NCBI RefSeq assembly: GCF_009765705.1
Contig: NZ_LMUX01000016.1
Span: 866,837-930,836 of the forward strand
Source: Burkholderia sp. L27(2015)
GTDB taxonomy: Bacteria; Pseudomonadota; Gammaproteobacteria; Burkholderiales; Burkholderiaceae
Reading direction: 5' to 3'
DNA: 64,000 nt
Part shown: positions 16,351 through 23,847 of the stretch, in pieces
Layout of the letters: each line of letters starts with the position of its first letter
Position numbering within the stretch: position 1 is the stretch's first letter
Notes under the pieces: generated by a model
Seen by the model: only the letters and a program-made list of their open reading frames with translations
What the model was told of the DNA's origin: nothing
Database searches by the model: none
Program-made: the position numbers and the translations under genes

Positions 16351-17190
16351 TCACACGCGGATCGCCGCCCGCATTGCTACCTTATAGCTTCCAGGCGTGA
16401 CACCCATCATGCGCCGGAAGTGGCGAGTCAGATGCGCTTGGTCCGTAAAGCCGGCGGCGGCGGCCACCTCGGCCAACGCTAGTCCCGACTTGATCAAATC
16501 CATGGCATATCGGACGCGGGCTTGACGCTGAAAACCATGAGGCGTCATGCCCGTCGCACGATTGAAAGCGCGGAACAGCCGGTAGGGCGGCAAACCCGCG
16601 GCGCTGGCGATATCGGTCAAATGTACCGATACATCCAGGTGATCGGTCAGGAAGTCGCGCGCCAGTTTCACGGCGCGATCTTCGCGCCCGACAACCACGG
16701 GCGGCGCGGTATTCGACGCGTGCCGCTGCAGCAAGCGCGCCGCGAACGCCAAATAGCGTTCCTCGCGATACAGCGCCGGGCCCCGTTCTTGCGAGCAACG
16801 ATGTACACCGTACAAGGTCGAGCATAGCGCGCGGTCCCGGATGATTGGTCCCGCGAGCGTGACCGACCTCGATACGCGTTCGTCGCCGACCAGTGCTCGC
16901 AGGTAATTCAGGTCGACGTAGAGCGTGCGTTGCGACCAGCCGTGCAAGTCGACCGGCCCACCAGCGTGCGGTTCGTCCGCGTCGATCGCGTACAGATCGC
17001 CACGCCGCGCCACGAACTCGCTACCGCGCATCTTGATGCGGATCGACCCCCATGTGAGCAGCGCGAAACATGCGGTGTCGTGCGTATGCACGTCGTAGGA
17101 AAAGTTGGTGAAGCGGCCGCGCAGCAATGCGGCACCGAGTTCGGGCGCTTGCCAGATCGTGGTTTCGCTATTGCTTTGCTGTGCCGCCAT
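16351..17190 (-). CDS. AraC-family transcriptional regulator with AraC-type ligand-binding domain
   Basis: This 279-residue regulator has an N-terminal cupin-like domain ('YDVHTHDTACFALLTWGSIRIKMRG' and 'GDLYAIDADEPHAGGPVD') typical of the AraC_binding/effector group. Two C-terminal helix-turn-helix motifs follow: 'VHLTDIASAAGLPPYRLFRAFNRATGMTPHGFQRQ' and 'LALAEVAAAAGFTDQAHLTRHFRRMMGVTPGSYK'. ATG 17190 gives the usual family length; the longer frame to 17265 adds a non-conserved tail. It converges on the DUF2000 gene. The effector is unknown. Confidence 0.88.
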   Translation of the reverse strand: MAAQQSNSETTIWQAPELGAALLRGRFTNFSYDVHTHDTACFALLTWGSIRIKMRGSEFVARRGDLYAIDADEPHAGGPVDLHGWSQRTLYVDLNYLRALVGDERVSRSVTLAGPIIRDRALCSTLYGVHRCSQERGPALYREERYLAFAARLLQRHASNTAPPVVVGREDRAVKLARDFLTDHLDVSVHLTDIASAAGLPPYRLFRAFNRATGMTPHGFQRQARVRYAMDLIKSGLALAEVAAAAGFTDQAHLTRHFRRMMGVTPGSYKVAMRAAIRV

Positions 17191-17290
17191 GCCGCCGCCC
17201 CAGGTTGGTCGATCAGAAGACGACAGTGTACCGGCATCGCAGTAAGATCTAAACGTTCGGCTCAATCAAGCATCCACCAGGCGAACCAAA

Positions 17291-17752
17291 ATGCCCAATC
17301 CTATCGAAGAAGAGATACAGCGCAAGCTCGATATCTTCGTGCTGACACGTACGTCGCTGCTCGAGCACGCGGGTTCGTTGTTGGCCGGTCTGAAACAGAC
17401 TCTCGGGGAGGGTGCCAATTTGACGCTCGTTACCGAAACCACGGCGGGGACATGGGCCATGCCCGACGCCGGAGCGGCGTGGACATTCGATGGCAAGAAT
17501 TTACGCTTTGGCGTGCGCATGGAGCTCTGGTATGAGGCGAAGCCGGTGGGGTTCATGATACTTCCGGTCACATTCGAAAAGGTGAATGAATCGGCCATCA
17601 AAGCTGTATTCGGCATCGAGTCAACGAGCGTGGAAGGGAGTGCCGGAAACGACGCGACGATTGCCCAGGCGGCAGTGGAGCGCATGCTCGCGGCGGCCGA
17701 AAAATGGACGCCGATCGCGACGGCAGGTATCGAAATTATCGCGTTGAGTTAG
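17291..17752 (+). CDS. hypothetical protein (153 aa)
   Basis: A soluble protein of unknown family, 153 residues, with a helical N-terminus (IEEEIQRKLDIFVLTRTSLLEHAGSLLAGLK). A beta-rich middle follows (LTLVTETTAGTWAMP, LRFGVRMELWYEAKPVGFMILPVTF) and then a C-terminal helix. There is no signal peptide or membrane segment. Its 3' end overlaps the convergent 109-aa gene by 17 bp. Codon use resembles neighbouring genes. Together with the two small minus-strand genes it forms a compact block of unknowns between the AraC gene and the sensor kinase. Confidence 0.55.
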   Translation: MPNPIEEEIQRKLDIFVLTRTSLLEHAGSLLAGLKQTLGEGANLTLVTETTAGTWAMPDAGAAWTFDGKNLRFGVRMELWYEAKPVGFMILPVTFEKVNESAIKAVFGIESTSVEGSAGNDATIAQAAVERMLAAAEKWTPIATAGIEIIALS

Positions 17753-18065
17753 ATACCGGGTTGGAGGTCAAGTCACTGGATAAGACGATGTCGTTATCAA
17801 TCAGGACTGCTGCAAATTCTTCGTATCTGAGCGCCGTGATCTTGCAAGCCTGCGTGCCATCCAACAGCTCGACTTCAATCGCCGGGACGGCCAGTTCGAT
17901 CGAAAGGTGGCCGCCCGGTCCTTTGAGCACGGCGGGCGTCAAATCGCCTTTGAAGCGATATAGCAGCGCGGTGCCGCTGACCGGTAAGACCTGGTAGGAG
18001 ATTGCCAAGCGCACGGCCGTGGGCGGAACAAACTCGCTGATATCGATTTTTCTGCGTTCGCTCAT
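17736..18065 (-). CDS. hypothetical protein (109 aa)
   Basis: A 109-residue, mostly beta-strand soluble protein (VRLAISYQVLPVSGTALLYRFKGDL, HLSIELAVPAIEVELLDG) with no recognised domain. GCAGGAG precedes the ATG by about 6 bp, a good ribosome-binding site. It follows the 62-aa small gene by 43 bp on the same strand, so the two are probably co-transcribed. It overlaps the convergent 153-aa gene at the stop codons. No function can be proposed. Confidence 0.55.
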   Translation of the reverse strand: MSERRKIDISEFVPPTAVRLAISYQVLPVSGTALLYRFKGDLTPAVLKGPGGHLSIELAVPAIEVELLDGTQACKITALRYEEFAAVLIDNDIVLSSDLTSNPVSNSTR

Positions 18066-18108
18066 GATGAACTCCTGCGGAAGTCATTCTTGCAAATTTG
18101 TGCCGTTT

Positions 18109-18297
18109 TTACGCGTCACCGGGGTTCTTGGGCGTTTGCACCGGCTCCGGTGGCTCGCCGGGCTCGGAGTCTTCTTCCTGCGCGTCCTCATCCGGTGGCT
18201 CGGTGCCAGGAGGCTTCGGATGCACCGCGAAACTGGCGTTCGGTGAAAATGTCAGCGATTCCCGACCGATGGACTTTGCGATTGAGTGGCATTGCAT
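18109..18297 (-). CDS. small Pro/Glu/Asp-rich hypothetical protein (62 aa)
   Basis: A 62-residue frame with an unstructured, acidic and proline-rich C-terminal half (PKPPGTEPPDEDAQEEDSEP). GGGAGG lies 6 bp upstream of the ATG, which favours a real gene despite its size and low complexity. It probably heads a two-gene unit with the 109-aa gene. The upstream 93 bp to the sensor kinase stop codon must hold its promoter unless it is read through from the TonB operon. Confidence 0.4.
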   Translation of the reverse strand: MQCHSIAKSIGRESLTFSPNASFAVHPKPPGTEPPDEDAQEEDSEPGEPPEPVQTPKNPGDA

Positions 18298-18390
18298 GGC
18301 ATCCTCCCTTCCATGACTGAGCTGGATCCTATGGAAGGGAAAGCAAGAGACGCGCCTGAAGTTGCCTGGTCGAATATCCGACTGAATAGC

Positions 18391-19773
18391 TCAGACCCTG
18401 GCAAAGCACAGTTTCACGCTACACCCTGGTGTACCGTCTTCGATGGAGAGCAACGCTCCGTGCAGTCTGGCGATCGCTGCGACCAGGCTCAAACCGAGTC
18501 CGTGCCCGGTCTGGAATCCCTCAAGGTGTAATTTGCTGCGGTAAAACGGCCGCAGCACGGCTTGGCGTTCGTCGAGTTCGATGCCGGGCCCCGTATCGGA
18601 TATCTCGATCAGCACTGCGCTGTCGCTCGGGGACAGCGACACCGTCACGATTCCGCCTACAGGCGTAAACTTCAAGCTGTTATCGACCAGATTCTTGATC
18701 GCCCCAAAAAGCAAAGCCGGGTCACCCAGCAGTTCGATATCTTCAGCGTCACTGCAGAGATCGAGCGACAAATGCAGAGCGCGCTCTTGCGCGAGCGGTT
18801 CATAGAGTTCGATGACGTCGCGCAGCACCGTTGCGATCGGCACCCTGCAGAAACTGGCACGCCGCGCATGAGCTTCGACTTCGGCAATGCGCAACAAAGC
18901 CGAAAAACGAACCAACACTTGATCCGATTGAGCGATCGCGTCATCGATCGCGGTACCGTATTCATCCGGATCGGATGAACGGCGGCGCACGCGCTCTAAC
19001 CCGCCGCGCAAACGCGTCATGGGCGTGCGTAGTTCATGGGCAATTCCCGCGCACACGCTGCGCACCTCGTTGACCAGCCGCTCGATGTCGTCCAGCATGG
19101 AATTGACAACGACGGCCAGGCGGTCCATGTCATCATTCGATCCTCGCACCGGCAAACGTTGTTCGAGTCGGCCCGCGACAATTTCCCGGCTCGCTTCACT
19201 GATTGCCCGGATGCGGCGCTTCGATAGTGAATTCAATGCGGCGCCATAGCTCAGACCCAGCAGGATCGTGAAGGCCAATCCGCCGAGCACAATGTGCGTC
19301 AGCATTTTGTCGAAGCTTTCGATCTCGTCCATGGCTTGGCCGACCACGGCCCGCTGGCCGTTCGCCAATGGCGCTGCGATGGCCCGGAAAGGTCTACGCT
19401 TGAACTTATGCTCGATTTGTACGACTTGCGAGTAGTCGTAGGGTTTCCAGTCCTGGGCAGTCGGCGGCGCTTCGATGATGTTGCCGGCCAGATGCGTGCC
19501 GTTCTGCTCGAATAAACCATAAGGTCGGATAGCCGCCACCTCGCGTTTGCCGCGATCGTCGATATTGATGTACGCGTCGCGCGGTGTACGCACGATCAAC
19601 TGGTGTGCTTCACGGACCAGCCGTTCGTCAACCTGTTGGACGAGGTAGTTGCTGATCAACCAGTACACAACGCAGAACAGGATGATTTCGGCGAGCACGA
19701 ACAGGCCAAGAAAGAGCCATATCGTCGAAGGACTGCGCCACAGAGTACGATTAGTCGCTGGCACGGAGTACAT
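18391..19773 (-). CDS. sensor histidine kinase (HAMP, EnvZ/OmpR class) of the TonB-receptor operon
   Basis: This 460-residue inner-membrane kinase has transmembrane helices at about 18-40 and 159-180 with a periplasmic sensor of about 115 residues between them. HAMP follows at about 181-235. The dimerisation/phosphotransfer box is 'GIAHELRTPMTRLRG' (His246). The ATPase domain has an N-box ('LVDNSLKFTPVGG'), 'ISDTGPGIE' and 'GHGLGLSLVAAI'. Its start overlaps the response regulator gene by 23 bp, so the two are partners. It is the last large gene of a leftward operon with receptor, ExbBD-TonB and phosphatase, and probably senses their substrate or phosphate status. Confidence 0.92.
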   Translation of the reverse strand: MYSVPATNRTLWRSPSTIWLFLGLFVLAEIILFCVVYWLISNYLVQQVDERLVREAHQLIVRTPRDAYINIDDRGKREVAAIRPYGLFEQNGTHLAGNIIEAPPTAQDWKPYDYSQVVQIEHKFKRRPFRAIAAPLANGQRAVVGQAMDEIESFDKMLTHIVLGGLAFTILLGLSYGAALNSLSKRRIRAISEASREIVAGRLEQRLPVRGSNDDMDRLAVVVNSMLDDIERLVNEVRSVCAGIAHELRTPMTRLRGGLERVRRRSSDPDEYGTAIDDAIAQSDQVLVRFSALLRIAEVEAHARRASFCRVPIATVLRDVIELYEPLAQERALHLSLDLCSDAEDIELLGDPALLFGAIKNLVDNSLKFTPVGGIVTVSLSPSDSAVLIEISDTGPGIELDERQAVLRPFYRSKLHLEGFQTGHGLGLSLVAAIARLHGALLSIEDGTPGCSVKLCFARV

Positions 19774-20464
19774 ATCCTGAACCGCGAACGGTGTGGATCA
19801 TGGAGGGTCGCTGACCGTCGAGCATGATCTTGCGACGCAGTTGACTCATGTGGACATCGATGACATTGGTCTGTGCATCGGCAGGGTAATTCCATACCGC
19901 TTCGAATAGCAGCGTCCGGGTAACAACCTGATCGGCATGCCGCATCAGGTACTCGAGGAGTTTGAATTCGCGCGGCTTCAGCTCGACGGTGACGCATCCG
20001 CGGGTCGCCGTGTGTCGTACGCTGTCGAGTTCGAGGTCTCCGACGCGCAATGCCCCCGGCTCCGGGGTATCGACCCCACGTCGCAAAAGCGCATCCAGCC
20101 TGGCAGTCAGCTCAAGAAAGCTAAAGGGCTTGGTCAAGTAATCGTCACAGCCCGCGTGCAGACCACGCACGCGTTCGTTGACCGCATTGAGGGCGCTCAG
20201 CACCAAAACCGGGGTGTCGACGCCGACATTGCGCATCGTAGTAAGAATCGAAAGCCCATCGATACCCGGCAACATGCGATCAAGCACGATGATATGAAAA
20301 GTCCCGCTCAACGCATGAAGCAATCCTTCATGTCCGGTGGCTGTTCGCTGCGCCGAGAAACCGTGATCGTGCAGCGCGGCCAAAATTTCTCCGGCCGTTA
20401 TATCGTCATCCTCAACCACGAGCACGCGAGTCGATTGTTGCCGACCTGATGGGTGTTCCGTCAT
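19751..20464 (-). CDS. OmpR/PhoB-family response regulator of the TonB-receptor operon
   Basis: This 237-residue two-domain regulator has an acidic pocket 'VVEDDD' (about 17-21), phospho-acceptor Asp62 in 'IIVLDRMLPGIDG', and Lys in 'DDYLTKPFSFLEL'. The C-terminal winged helix carries 'VELKPREFKLLEYLMRHADQVVTRTLLFEAVW'. It starts 14 bp after the phosphatase stop and overlaps the kinase, fixing it in the same operon. The likely targets are the operon's own promoter upstream of the receptor gene; no binding box could be defined. Confidence 0.92.
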   Translation of the reverse strand: MTEHPSGRQQSTRVLVVEDDDITAGEILAALHDHGFSAQRTATGHEGLLHALSGTFHIIVLDRMLPGIDGLSILTTMRNVGVDTPVLVLSALNAVNERVRGLHAGCDDYLTKPFSFLELTARLDALLRRGVDTPEPGALRVGDLELDSVRHTATRGCVTVELKPREFKLLEYLMRHADQVVTRTLLFEAVWNYPADAQTNVIDVHMSQLRRKIMLDGQRPSMIHTVRGSGYVLRASD

Positions 20465-20478
20465 TCCAACCTCGGTAA

Positions 20479-22026
20479 TTACTGGGCGGCCGCGCTCGAA
20501 TTCTGCCAGCTTACCCCCGGCAACGCTGCCGTACCTTCCAGTGCCACGGCCTGCAGGCTCGCGGGGGAAAGGCCAAGTGCGCTGAGTAGGGTGGGGGCAA
20601 CCTGCGTCGTCGAGACGGGAAATACAACCTGACGATTCGTGGCTTTCAAGCGTGGGTTAGAGACAAGTAACCCGACATGTGTGTCATCTTCGTGAAAACC
20701 GCCATGTTCGACGAGTTTTCCCGCATTCGGTTTCGCATAGATGACACCTTCGCCCGACAAGATCACGATATCGGGGGAGCGGTTATCGGTCAGCGCAGAG
20801 GGGAATTGCAGAGCGAGTCGGGTGCCGCTCAGGACGTCGGTAATGCCGAGTTGGGCTGCATGCGCCTTGAGTGCTGCTGCGACGACGGCGGTCTTGGAAG
20901 GGTCGCGTAGCCACACCAACGCGCCGTGGTCGACCGCAAGTTGAGCCGTGCTACCGGGTGCGGCTGCCTCGATCGTTTGTTTCAGGGCGGCCGTATCGAT
21001 CTTTTTGAGCAGTGTCCGGTCGATCGGGCCATTACCGTGCTTGGCGGTAACGATGATCAGCGTGTCGTCGGCCAGGCCGGTTTTCGACAACTCGGCGACG
21101 AACCCACCGAGCAGTTCGTCACAGTGGGCAAGCGCCGCATCGACGCCGGGCGTCGCTACGCCCTCGGCGTTGCGGTAGCCGCTGAGCTTTTGCGCAACAT
21201 TGAGCGCCTGCATATTCAAGCCGAATATATTCGGCACCGGCGCGGACATGTGGCCGTCGTGAGTCCGCCCGTCGATCTGGTTCACGACGGCACGTGCCTT
21301 GAACGCATCGTACGCTTCGGTACTTTCCACGGAACCCGTGATCTCCTCGCCGCGGCTACCGTTCGAGCCTTCGAAGTTCGCGCCGATCTCGGGCACGAAG
21401 AGATCGTCAACCCCCTTGCCGGACGGGCCGTTGACGATTTCATAGGTCGGATGCTTGTCGGCCCACGCGGTATATCCACCGGCTTGCCGGATCACTTCGA
21501 AGACGGTATTGACGCGCAGGTAGCTGTGCGGCAGGACCGGTGTACATCCTCGTTGCGGGTCCAGCGGTAGTTTGGCCGGGTCGATGCTTACGTCTTTGCT
21601 CGATTTATCCACCAAGTCCACGCCCTCGTTGTAGACCACCTTGGTGCCCACTTTGCTGCAATCGGAACCGGCCGCAGAAAGCGCACGATCGTAAGTCTCG
21701 TCGTAATAGACGCCGGTCACCGCGGGTGTTCCGCCGGTCACGAGGGCGAGCAGCCCAGGGAACGAATCGGCGGGCGAAACGGTGTGTGCGTTACTGTAAT
21801 TGATACCCTGCTGTGCAAGGTGCGCCAGTGTGCTGTCGGGGTGCCCGGCAATGAAACGGGCGAGATCGATGGCGTGCAGACCGTCGATGCTCACCAGCAG
21901 GACATGATGAACCGGCGCGCCGGCAGGCAGGGACGTGGCGGCGTACGACGAAGCGATACCGGTGGACAGTTGCAAAAAAGCAGCCGCGCAGCTTACGAGA
22001 TGGCGTTTGTTGAATAAGGTTTTCAT
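20479..22026 (-). CDS. secreted alkaline-phosphatase-superfamily protein (nucleotide pyrophosphatase/phosphodiesterase type)
   Basis: This 515-residue protein starts with a Sec signal peptide (to about 'IASSYAA'). It has the NPP-like metal and nucleophile sites: 'VLLVSIDGLHAIDL' (Asp), 'SPADSFPGLLALVTGGTPAVTGVYYD' (Ser in 'DSFPG' at the nucleophile position), 'IIVTAKHGNGPID' (His) and 'GGFHEDDTHVGLLVSN' (Asp/His). It should hydrolyse a phosphodiester or phosphomonoester in the periplasm or outside. ATG 22026 overlaps the TonB stop (ATGA), making it co-translated with the energising system. The longer frame to 22059 would bury the signal peptide. A scavenging role on phosphorylated ligands of the receptor is inferred. 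Confidence 0.85.
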   Translation of the reverse strand: MKTLFNKRHLVSCAAAFLQLSTGIASSYAATSLPAGAPVHHVLLVSIDGLHAIDLARFIAGHPDSTLAHLAQQGINYSNAHTVSPADSFPGLLALVTGGTPAVTGVYYDETYDRALSAAGSDCSKVGTKVVYNEGVDLVDKSSKDVSIDPAKLPLDPQRGCTPVLPHSYLRVNTVFEVIRQAGGYTAWADKHPTYEIVNGPSGKGVDDLFVPEIGANFEGSNGSRGEEITGSVESTEAYDAFKARAVVNQIDGRTHDGHMSAPVPNIFGLNMQALNVAQKLSGYRNAEGVATPGVDAALAHCDELLGGFVAELSKTGLADDTLIIVTAKHGNGPIDRTLLKKIDTAALKQTIEAAAPGSTAQLAVDHGALVWLRDPSKTAVVAAALKAHAAQLGITDVLSGTRLALQFPSALTDNRSPDIVILSGEGVIYAKPNAGKLVEHGGFHEDDTHVGLLVSNPRLKATNRQVVFPVSTTQVAPTLLSALGLSPASLQAVALEGTAALPGVSWQNSSAAAQ

Positions 22027-22742
22027 TCGTTGTCGTTGTTCAAGGTAAAAGTGACCCACACGAGCTCGGAGAGCGTCTTCCCGGCAAATGCCGGTGCGGG
22101 TTTGGGCATGACGGCGTCGCGTACGGCGGCCAGCGCAGCCCTGTCGAGCGCGGCACTGCCGCTCGTCTGGACGACGGTTTCATCTGATGGCCGCCCATCG
22201 CGGTACTTGAAAGCGACCCGGGTGCGTCCTGAGATGCCGGCCATGCGCGCCGAGTCGGGATAGCGCAGAGCGGTTTGAATCGCAGTGCGCAGGGCGTTAT
22301 CGAACGTCGCGTCGGGTGCGCTGGGTAAAGATACGGGTGGCGTAGGCAAGCTCGGGGGCGCCACGGGTGGGGCAGGTGGCGGTGCGCTTGGAGCCATGCT
22401 GGGCGCCGCAATAGGCAACGGCGCGGGCGTCACGGGTGTGGGCACCTGATGCTGAGGTTCGACACGCTTGAGCGGAGTAATCTGGCGATGCGGTTGAGGT
22501 CGAGGCTCGGGTTGGGGTAGAGGTTTCAGCACCGGCGGCGTAATCGGCTTGCTCACGGCCGCTTCCTGCGGCGGTGCCATAAGAAGCGTCAACGCAGTAG
22601 CCGGCTTGATCGGCGGACGATGTGCGATCAACAGCCAAAGCACGATCCCCAAAGCGCCAAGTTCGACTACCACTGCAATCGCCGCTGCGCCGAACAGACG
22701 CGAAGAATCCGAGCCTCGCGTCAGCAAAAACGGAGTTGCCAT
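22023..22742 (-). CDS. tonB: TonB-family energy transducer
   Basis: This 239-residue protein has an N-terminal membrane anchor (about 19-39, 'AAIAVVVELGALGIVLWLL'). A long Pro-rich periplasmic spacer rich in PxP follows (about 65-150). The C-terminal TonB domain contains 'LRYPDSARMAGISGRTRVAFKYRDGRP' and 'SGSAALDRAALAAV'. It transmits proton-motive force to outer-membrane receptors. It sits one base after ExbD and overlaps the phosphatase gene, in an operon with one receptor, so it is probably dedicated to that receptor. The spacer is long enough to span the periplasm. Confidence 0.92.
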   Translation of the reverse strand: MATPFLLTRGSDSSRLFGAAAIAVVVELGALGIVLWLLIAHRPPIKPATALTLLMAPPQEAAVSKPITPPVLKPLPQPEPRPQPHRQITPLKRVEPQHQVPTPVTPAPLPIAAPSMAPSAPPPAPPVAPPSLPTPPVSLPSAPDATFDNALRTAIQTALRYPDSARMAGISGRTRVAFKYRDGRPSDETVVQTSGSAALDRAALAAVRDAVMPKPAPAFAGKTLSELVWVTFTLNNDNE

Positions 22743-22743
22743 A

Positions 22744-23145
22744 TCACTGTCCCGCCGGCTGCGCGGCCAATGCGATTTGCGTCACGCCGGCTGCGTGGCA
22801 GGCATCCATGACCGTCACGAGTTTTTGCAATTGAGCGTCTTTGGCGCCGGCGATGGTCACGAAGGTCTTGGCCGGATCAGCCTGCTTTGCCAGCAGGGCG
22901 GTCAATTGAGCAGGATTCAACGTGTTGCCATCGACCGAGACGCTGCCGTCCGCGGCCAGTGTCACCAGTACTTTGGGCGGTGGCAGTTGCTGCGTGTTGG
23001 CGCTATTGGGAAGCTGCGTGCGCAGGCCCGCATTGGGAATCATGTGCAGCGTGACCATGATGAAGAACACCAGCATGAAGAACATGATGTCTATCATCGG
23101 GATGATCTCGATGCGTGCCTTGCGCGGCTCGAAATATTTCATCAT
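22744..23145 (-). CDS. exbD: ExbD/TolR-family biopolymer transport protein
   Basis: This 133-residue protein has a short cytoplasmic N-terminus followed by 'IEIIPMIDIMFFMLVFFIMV', a single transmembrane helix containing the conserved Asp that carries protons with ExbB/TolQ. A periplasmic domain follows ('VLVTLAADGSVSVDGN', 'VTIAGAKDAQLQKLVTVMD'). ATG 23145 has AAGGA 8 bp upstream and lies just after the ExbB stop. A longer frame reaching 23499 runs antisense to no gene but through ExbB, and is rejected. Confidence 0.93.
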   Translation of the reverse strand: MMKYFEPRKARIEIIPMIDIMFFMLVFFIMVTLHMIPNAGLRTQLPNSANTQQLPPPKVLVTLAADGSVSVDGNTLNPAQLTALLAKQADPAKTFVTIAGAKDAQLQKLVTVMDACHAAGVTQIALAAQPAGQ

Positions 23146-23147
23146 GC

Positions 23148-23837
23148 TCAGGATCCTTGCTGCGCGAGCTGGGCGCTTATTGCACGAGCGCTGCGCACCT
23201 CCTTGAGATGCTCGAGCGGTGCATGCACCGCCAGGCGGTTGACCAGCATCACCTTCGAGGTTTCGAGCTGATGGACGATGCCGCGTACCCGGTTGTGCAG
23301 CCCGTTGAAGAACACCAGTCCGATCATTGCGACGAAAAGACCCGACGCCGTCGCCAGCAAGGCTTCGGCAACGCCACCGGTCACCTGCGTCGGTGCGTTG
23401 CCGGGGTCGGACAAGACCTGGAACGCATTGAACATGCCGATGATGGTGCCCAGCAAACCGAGTAGCGGGGCCAAGGTCACGATCGTGTCGAGTACCCACA
23501 GCAAACGGTCGATGCGGGGCGCCTCCAGCATGATGGCTTCGTCAAGGTGCGCGGCGAGTTTTTCGCTTGAGCTGGCGGCGTGAAAACGCGCTGCCGCTTG
23601 CAATACGCTCGCGACCGGCTGGTCCGCATATCTGGCGGCAACCGCGTCAAGCGTGCGAGCGTCGAGGCTATCGAGTCGATTGATCTCGAGGAGCGCCTGC
23701 CGGCTGGAGCGCGCCGCACGATGCAGATACCAGTAACGTTCGACAATGATCGTCAAGGCGACGAAGAGCATGGCCAGCAACGCGTACAGCACGCCACCGG
23801 ATGAGCTTGCGAGGTGGAGCAGGTTGTCGATGGACAT
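23148..23837 (-). CDS. exbB: ExbB/TolQ/MotA-family proton channel protein
   Basis: This 229-residue inner-membrane protein has three predicted helices: near 13-33 (GVLYALLAMLFVALTIIVERY), then the pair in 'LWVLDTIVTLAPLLGLLGTIIGMFNAF' and 'GVAEALLATASGLFVAMIGLVFFNGL'. The family signature 'APLLGLLGTIIGM' is present. With ExbD it forms the motor that energises TonB. It begins 10 bp after the receptor stop codon. MotA and TolQ are distinguished only by context, which here is clearly TonB/ExbD. Confidence 0.93.
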   Translation of the reverse strand: MSIDNLLHLASSSGGVLYALLAMLFVALTIIVERYWYLHRAARSSRQALLEINRLDSLDARTLDAVAARYADQPVASVLQAAARFHAASSSEKLAAHLDEAIMLEAPRIDRLLWVLDTIVTLAPLLGLLGTIIGMFNAFQVLSDPGNAPTQVTGGVAEALLATASGLFVAMIGLVFFNGLHNRVRGIVHQLETSKVMLVNRLAVHAPLEHLKEVRSARAISAQLAQQGS

Positions 23838-23847
23838 GGTTCAGTGG

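Noticed and set aside
23146-23499. N-terminal extension of ExbD to 251 residues
   Set aside because: The extra 118 residues overlap ExbB in a different frame and are Arg-rich shadow sequence. ATG 23145 has a good ribosome-binding site.
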